DNA from: a bacterium UBA2214
GTDB taxonomy: Bacteria; Zhuqueibacterota; Zhuqueibacteria; Residuimicrobiales; Residuimicrobiaceae
Assembly (NCBI GenBank): GCA_002327255.1
Contig: DCUM01000252.1
Location: forward strand, 38,759 to 46,686
Direction of reading: 5' to 3'
Length of the DNA stretch: 7,928 nucleotides
Made by a program: the position numbers and the translations under genes. The notes beneath the pieces were generated by a model that ran no database searches, was not told the origin of the DNA, and saw nothing but the letters and a program-made list of their open reading frames with translations. The first letter of the stretch is position 1. The number at the start of each line of letters is the position of its first letter. Shown in pieces: positions 4,353-7,928 of the stretch.

Positions 4353-7076
4353 ATGAGACAGCAAAAAACCAAGCCATTTCCCTATTATGTCGGCGTTCAT
4401 TCGTTGGAGGAACTGGTCACCAGGGAATCGCGCGTCTGTGTGATCAACATTCTTGGCAATGAGAGCCGCAAGGTGACGCCGGTATCCCATGAATACAGCA
4501 ACGGCAACATCGTCGCCGGCGTCCAGTACGGCCGCAAGGGCGAACTGGAGACCAAGCGCGGCACGATTCCGGTTTACAGCAGCATCCGCGATGTCATGGA
4601 CAATGACATCTTTTTTGACATCGGGGTCGTCTATCTGCCGCCGCTGGCGGTGAGTCAGGCGGTGGCGGAGTTGGCGACCTATAATATGAATCTCAAGCGT
4701 ATCGTCATTGTGACGGAGAAAGTGCCGGCGCGGGACTCGCGCAACATCCGTTTTGTCTGCCAGGAAGCGGGGGTAGATGTCATCGGCTGCAACTGTCTCG
4801 GCGTCGCCAATGTCTGGGATCATGTCCGCGTCGGTGGCGCTCTGGCGGGCGACCACCCGGAAGAGACACTGAAAAAAGGCTCGATCGCCATCCACTCGAA
4901 TTCCGGCAATTTCACCACCACCATCGCCGAATATCTGCGCACCGCAGGTTTTGGATTGACCACAGCGGTGAGTTCCGGAAAGGATATCTATATTCACTTC
5001 GCTCTTCCCGAATTCCTCTATGCGGCGCAAAACGATCCGCGCACCAAGGCGGTGGCCTTGTATGTGGAACCGGGCGGTTATTACGAGAAGCAGGCCCTTG
5101 ACTGGATCAAGGAACGCCGTTTTGGCTTTAACAAGCCCATTGTCGTTTGCGTCACCGGGCGATGGAAAAAGAATATCCAGCGTTCCTGCGGCCATGCCGG
5201 CGCTCTGGCGGGTTCGGGTGATGACGCCGAATCCAAGGAAGCGTGGTTTGATGAATATTTCGGCGTGCCGGGCTTCGATCCGCGCCATCCGCTGGTCAGC
5301 AAGCGCGGCGTGCGCGTCGCCTCGATTCAGCACTTCCCCGAAGCCATGCGCGCCATTTTTAAATTGATCGATGAAGAACGGGATTTTCCCGCCAGCGGCG
5401 ATCTGTCGCTCAAGTTGTGGATCAGCGACAACTGGTTCAAGCTGCCGCCGGAGTTGGACGTCCCCGTGGTCTCCGCCATGCCGCCGTATGACCAGCAAAT
5501 CCGCGAGATCAACAAGCAGGTGGGCGCCCATTACCTCCGCCAGAACATGGCTGATAAATCGGGCGCCTCGCGCATGGATACGAAGACGCAGGTCGCGGAG
5601 CTGCACGGCAAATCGATCCTCGAACTCTCCAATTATACGATGGAGGAGAACCTCTACTTCTCCCTGGCCAAAATCCTGCCGGATGCGGCGGATGTGCCGA
5701 CCATCAACATCCTGCTCAACCTCTTTTTCAAGATGGACGAGCGCCGCATGGATCTGGTGGATGTGGCGCGCGCGAATGGATGCACGCCCAACGCCTATAT
5801 CGGTTCGCAGATTGCCCTGATCGGCGACAAACCCCTCCTGCGCAAAGCGCGCGCAGCGACGGCCTTTCTCATCGACATGATTCGTGAATTCGAGATCGAC
5901 GATCTCACCAAGGAATTTCCGCCCGAAATGGATGCTTATGTCGTCACGGAAATCCTCACCGCGGAGGCGGTGCGAAAGAGTGATGTTTCGGAACTGTTGC
6001 TGAAAGAGATTAAAAAGTGCTCGAAAAAGTCTTTCCCCATCCGGGTTCTGCAGCACATCATCAAGCTGGCGGAAAGCAAGGGACTGGAAATCCGCGACAA
6101 CTATGAATTTTATCTTGGTGGCCTCGCCGTCTCGATGTTCTGGAAACCAATGTTGGAGAAACGCATCAGCCGCCAGGTCGTGGAGGATGTCGTCACCTAT
6201 TTTTACATCATCGCCCGCATCGTCGCCTATTCGGTCATTGACCGCACCAACAATGCCTTCTGGCGCGAACTCATCGACGCCAAAGTGAGCAATCTGCGCA
6301 ATTCCTTCACCGAAAATGCCTTCACGGTGCTTTTCAACCGCAAACCCACGGAGGAGGAGCTCTATGAATTCAAGGCGTTGATCGGTCTGACGCTCACCAA
6401 CGGACCCGGCACGTTATCCGCCAAGGGCGCCAAGGAATCGGTGAGCGCCCGTAATCACATCGCCACCGCCTTTCTCGGCTTCCTGACCAATACCGGATTG
6501 GCGCACGGGGGCAACGGTTTTGAGGCCGTGGGATTTCTCCTCGAGCAATTCGACCCGTCGCTGAAGAGTCCGGGGGATTCCCATCATGGCCTGGATTTGA
6601 CCAAAATGGCCAATCAGGCGGCACGGCAGTACCGCGAGTACAAAAAGAAAGAAAAGGAGACCGGGGAGCTCAATTACAGGCGCATCCCGTGCATCAACCA
6701 CCCGGTCTTTAAAGGCAATGACATCAACATTGATCCGCGCGAAGAGTACATCCGCGGCGAATTCAAGACCCGCGACATCTATAATGTCTTTCTGGATTTT
6801 TATCACCGGCTGGTGGAGGAACTCTTCAATGAGGGTGCCACCAAGAATATCTTTTGCGTCAACATCGATGCCGTGCTGGCAGTAATCATCCTCAAGCTGG
6901 TATGGGGGGACTTGCAGGCAGGCCGCATGACGCCGCAGATGATCCAGGCGCTCAGTTTTACACAATTTCTCTACGGCCGTGCCATCGGGGTCGCTGCAGA
7001 GATTGCCGACCACCGCGACCGCGGCACGGACATGGATTGCCGTACCCCGCAAGACAAGGTGCAATTCGTTTTGTAA
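4353..7076 (+). CDS. ATP-citrate lyase-like large subunit: CoA-ligase alpha module fused to a citrate-synthase-like module (divergent AclA-like)
   Basis: This is the 907-residue partner of the preceding ATP-grasp subunit. Residues about 25-345 match the succinyl-CoA-ligase-alpha/ACLY middle region: CoA-binding Rossmann part ('NIVAGVQYGRKGE', then 'IPVYSS'), ligase part ('SNSGNFTTT' 182-190) and the phospho-His loop 'CGHAGALAGSGDD' with His281. Residues about 410-907 resemble citrate synthase/citryl-CoA lyase: 'NRKPTEEELYEFKALIGLTL' (662-681), 'TGLAHGGNG' (714-722), 'INHPVFKGNDINIDPR' (781-796, His783), 'VNIDAVLAVIILKLVWG' (836-852, Asp839) and 'YGRAIG' (874-879). Expected reaction: citrate + CoA + ATP to acetyl-CoA + oxaloacetate. 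Oddities: the first catalytic His of the fold (ADHGPA in ACLY) reads 'LTNGPGT', Asn683; and the protein is about 300 residues longer than the usual AclA because 410-660 carries extra helical sequence. The start follows a short AAGG site. Alternatives are a citryl-CoA synthetase/lyase fusion or an enzyme for another acyl-CoA. Confidence 0.8.
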   Translation: MRQQKTKPFPYYVGVHSLEELVTRESRVCVINILGNESRKVTPVSHEYSNGNIVAGVQYGRKGELETKRGTIPVYSSIRDVMDNDIFFDIGVVYLPPLAVSQAVAELATYNMNLKRIVIVTEKVPARDSRNIRFVCQEAGVDVIGCNCLGVANVWDHVRVGGALAGDHPEETLKKGSIAIHSNSGNFTTTIAEYLRTAGFGLTTAVSSGKDIYIHFALPEFLYAAQNDPRTKAVALYVEPGGYYEKQALDWIKERRFGFNKPIVVCVTGRWKKNIQRSCGHAGALAGSGDDAESKEAWFDEYFGVPGFDPRHPLVSKRGVRVASIQHFPEAMRAIFKLIDEERDFPASGDLSLKLWISDNWFKLPPELDVPVVSAMPPYDQQIREINKQVGAHYLRQNMADKSGASRMDTKTQVAELHGKSILELSNYTMEENLYFSLAKILPDAADVPTINILLNLFFKMDERRMDLVDVARANGCTPNAYIGSQIALIGDKPLLRKARAATAFLIDMIREFEIDDLTKEFPPEMDAYVVTEILTAEAVRKSDVSELLLKEIKKCSKKSFPIRVLQHIIKLAESKGLEIRDNYEFYLGGLAVSMFWKPMLEKRISRQVVEDVVTYFYIIARIVAYSVIDRTNNAFWRELIDAKVSNLRNSFTENAFTVLFNRKPTEEELYEFKALIGLTLTNGPGTLSAKGAKESVSARNHIATAFLGFLTNTGLAHGGNGFEAVGFLLEQFDPSLKSPGDSHHGLDLTKMANQAARQYREYKKKEKETGELNYRRIPCINHPVFKGNDINIDPREEYIRGEFKTRDIYNVFLDFYHRLVEELFNEGATKNIFCVNIDAVLAVIILKLVWGDLQAGRMTPQMIQALSFTQFLYGRAIGVAAEIADHRDRGTDMDCRTPQDKVQFVL

Positions 7077-7097
7077 TGAAAAACACAGGAGTCCGAT

Positions 7098-7598
7098 ATG
7101 TTCACGCGTATTGAAACCTTTGCCGAAGAATGGAACAGCGAACGTCAGGCCACGCTCAAGATGCTGGAGGCGCTGAACGATGTCTCCCTGCAGCAAAAGG
7201 TGGATGATCAGGGCCGCACGCTGGGGCGCATCGCCTGGCACATCGTCTTGACGCTGGGGGAGATGGCGCAAAGCGCCGGACTCTCCTTCGCCGCACCGGG
7301 CGAAAAAGAGCCGGTTCCTGAGAGCGCTCAGGCCATCGCCGCGGCTTATCGAAAAACAGCGGAGGCTTTGATGACGGCCGTGCAGACGCAGTGGAACGAT
7401 GAGCGGCTGCAGGAAGAGATTGACATGTACGGTGAGAGATGGACGCGGGGATTCACACTCTACGTCCTCATCAAACACGAGATTCATCATCGCGCCCAAC
7501 TCACCGTCCTGATGCGTCAGGCGGGATTGAAAGTACCCGGCATCTATGGCCCCGCGCGTGAGGAGTGGGCGGCCTATGGGGCGCCGGCGGCGGAATGA
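7098..7598 (+). CDS. DinB-like four-helix metal-binding protein
   Basis: The 166-residue protein has the DinB/YfiT-like superfamily pattern: four amphipathic helices with a metal-binding His triad, here His48 in 'GRIAWHI' and the pair His127/His131 in 'IKHEIHHRAQL' (H-x3-H), followed by the usual 'LTVLMRQAGLKVPGIYGP' end. Members are about 150-175 residues; many bind Zn or Ni, and some are thiol-dependent S-transferases (bacillithiol or mycothiol types), but most have no known substrate. A clear AGGAG (7087-7091) lies 6 nt before the ATG. The gene begins 22 nt after the stop of the large citrate-lyase-like subunit with no terminator between, so it is likely the third cistron of that operon. 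Nothing in the sequence says whether it works with the enzyme or only shares the transcript. Confidence 0.85.
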   Translation: MFTRIETFAEEWNSERQATLKMLEALNDVSLQQKVDDQGRTLGRIAWHIVLTLGEMAQSAGLSFAAPGEKEPVPESAQAIAAAYRKTAEALMTAVQTQWNDERLQEEIDMYGERWTRGFTLYVLIKHEIHHRAQLTVLMRQAGLKVPGIYGPAREEWAAYGAPAAE

Positions 7599-7665
7599 CG
7601 GCAGCTTGTAGCGGCGGTGAAAAGAATCTATCACCCGCAAAAACGCACGCCGAAGAGAACGCGTG

Positions 7666-7703
7666 CAAACGCTCAATTGACCCCGGCGTTTGAGTGCCGG
7701 GGT
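7666..7703 (+). other. Two overlapping, mutually exclusive stem-loops
   Basis: caaacgc (7666-7672) can pair with gcgtttg (7686-7692), or accccggc (7680-7687) can pair with gccggggt (7696-7703). The arms interleave, so both cannot form fully at once. The second stem is stronger and can extend by G-U pairs, but it lacks a following T-run. Possible roles are a weak terminator of the citrate-lyase-like operon or a switchable leader for the downstream gene. Confidence 0.35.
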
Positions 7704-7754
7704 TGGTGAGTTTCGGGAGCAGCCGCGGAAAAGCGCGCCTCACCGCCGTGCCCG

Positions 7755-7790
7755 ACAGACTCGGCCGGATAGACCGTGGGGTCTGTTTTT
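7755..7790 (+). terminator. Terminator-like hairpin followed by five T's
   Basis: acagac (7755-7760) can pair with gtctgt (7781-7786), and a tighter inner option pairs agacc (7771-7775) with ggtct (7780-7784) over a 4-nt loop. Either is followed by TTTTT at 7786-7790. It would end transcripts of the citrate-lyase-like/DinB operon. It lies only 32 nt before the next ATG, so it could instead act as an attenuator in that gene's leader if the promoter lies further upstream. Confidence 0.45.
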
Positions 7791-7822
7791 GCTGTGAACA
7801 ATCATCCATACAGGATCGTCCC

Positions 7823-7928
7823 ATGCAACACGCCAAAGTAGCCATCGTCCGTACCTCTCCGGAGACCATCTGGCAGGATTACCACCGTCTCATGCACCTT
7901 GCGGAATATGAGAAATATATCGATCGTG
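7823..7928 (+). CDS. Probable DUF362-family protein, N-terminus only (3' truncated by window)
   Basis: Only 35 codons are visible: a start 'MQHAKVAIVRTSPETIWQDYHRLMHLAEY' followed by 'EKYIDR' at the window edge. The 'KVAIVRTSPETI...DYHRLM.LA' pattern is what I remember for DUF362 proteins, which are of uncertain function and in some cases carry Fe-S clusters. With so little sequence this is a resemblance rather than an assignment. An AGGA site (7812-7815) lies 7 nt before the ATG, supporting the start. No signal peptide is visible. The gene follows a terminator-like hairpin, so it is probably a separate transcription unit from the DinB gene. Confidence 0.55.
   Translation, partial: MQHAKVAIVRTSPETIWQDYHRLMHLAEYEKYIDR

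Noticed and set aside
3615..6056. 813-codon open frame on the minus strand across both citrate-lyase-like genes
   Set aside because: It is antisense to two clearly conserved genes and crosses their junction. Its product has no recognisable motif and a shadow-like Arg/His/Asp-rich composition, and it has no supporting start context. It arises from codon bias of the sense genes.
6414..7676. 420-codon open frame on the minus strand spanning the large subunit end and the DinB gene
   Set aside because: Antisense to two well-supported genes, no conserved motif, and a composition typical of a shadow frame.

Overview
The window reads as part of a Gram-negative-style bacterial chromosome of moderately high GC with compact genes. 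The lineage cannot be fixed from sequence alone. The mix of an AspT-type transporter, an ATP-citrate-lyase-like gene pair and a DUF362-like start would suit Desulfobacterota or FCB-type lineages (Calditrichota/KSB1, Ignavibacteria), but this is only a guess.

Layout. (1) 1-975, plus strand: C-terminal part of an AspT/YidE-type transporter, cut by the window start. (2) 989-1261: non-coding block bounded by a perfect 15-bp inverted repeat and holding a perfect 17-bp hairpin; it lies exactly between two convergent genes and looks like a MITE or REP-type element. (3) 1274-2506, minus strand: a complete FabB-like beta-ketoacyl-ACP synthase with the full Cys-His-His set. (4) 2507-3086: 580-bp divergent intergenic region with a degenerate direct repeat, a GC-rich hairpin and a plausible promoter for the rightward operon. 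(5) 3087-4349 and 4353-7076, plus strand, 3 bp apart: an ATP-grasp/citrate-binding subunit and a 907-residue partner that fuses a succinyl-CoA-ligase-alpha-like module to a citrate-synthase-like module. (6) 7098-7598, plus strand: a DinB-like four-helix protein, probably the third gene of the same operon. (7) 7599-7822: non-coding, with overlapping stem-loops and a terminator-like hairpin. (8) 7823 to the window end, plus strand: the first 35 codons of a probable DUF362 protein.

How the genes may work together. The pair at 3087-7076 collinearly reproduces the two parts of ATP-citrate lyase (ATP-grasp plus citrate-binding half; phospho-His CoA-ligase half plus citrate-synthase-like half). That enzyme would interconvert citrate + CoA + ATP with acetyl-CoA + oxaloacetate, for either reductive TCA flux or cytosolic acetyl-CoA supply. 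A fatty-acid-elongating ketosynthase is transcribed divergently next to it, so a link to acetyl-CoA-dependent lipid synthesis is possible but unproven. The large subunit is about 300 residues longer than the roughly 600-residue AclA I know, and the first catalytic His of the citrate-synthase fold reads as Asn. It is therefore the most interesting object here: a divergent citrate/CoA-ligase system whose real substrate and reaction may differ from classical ACL.
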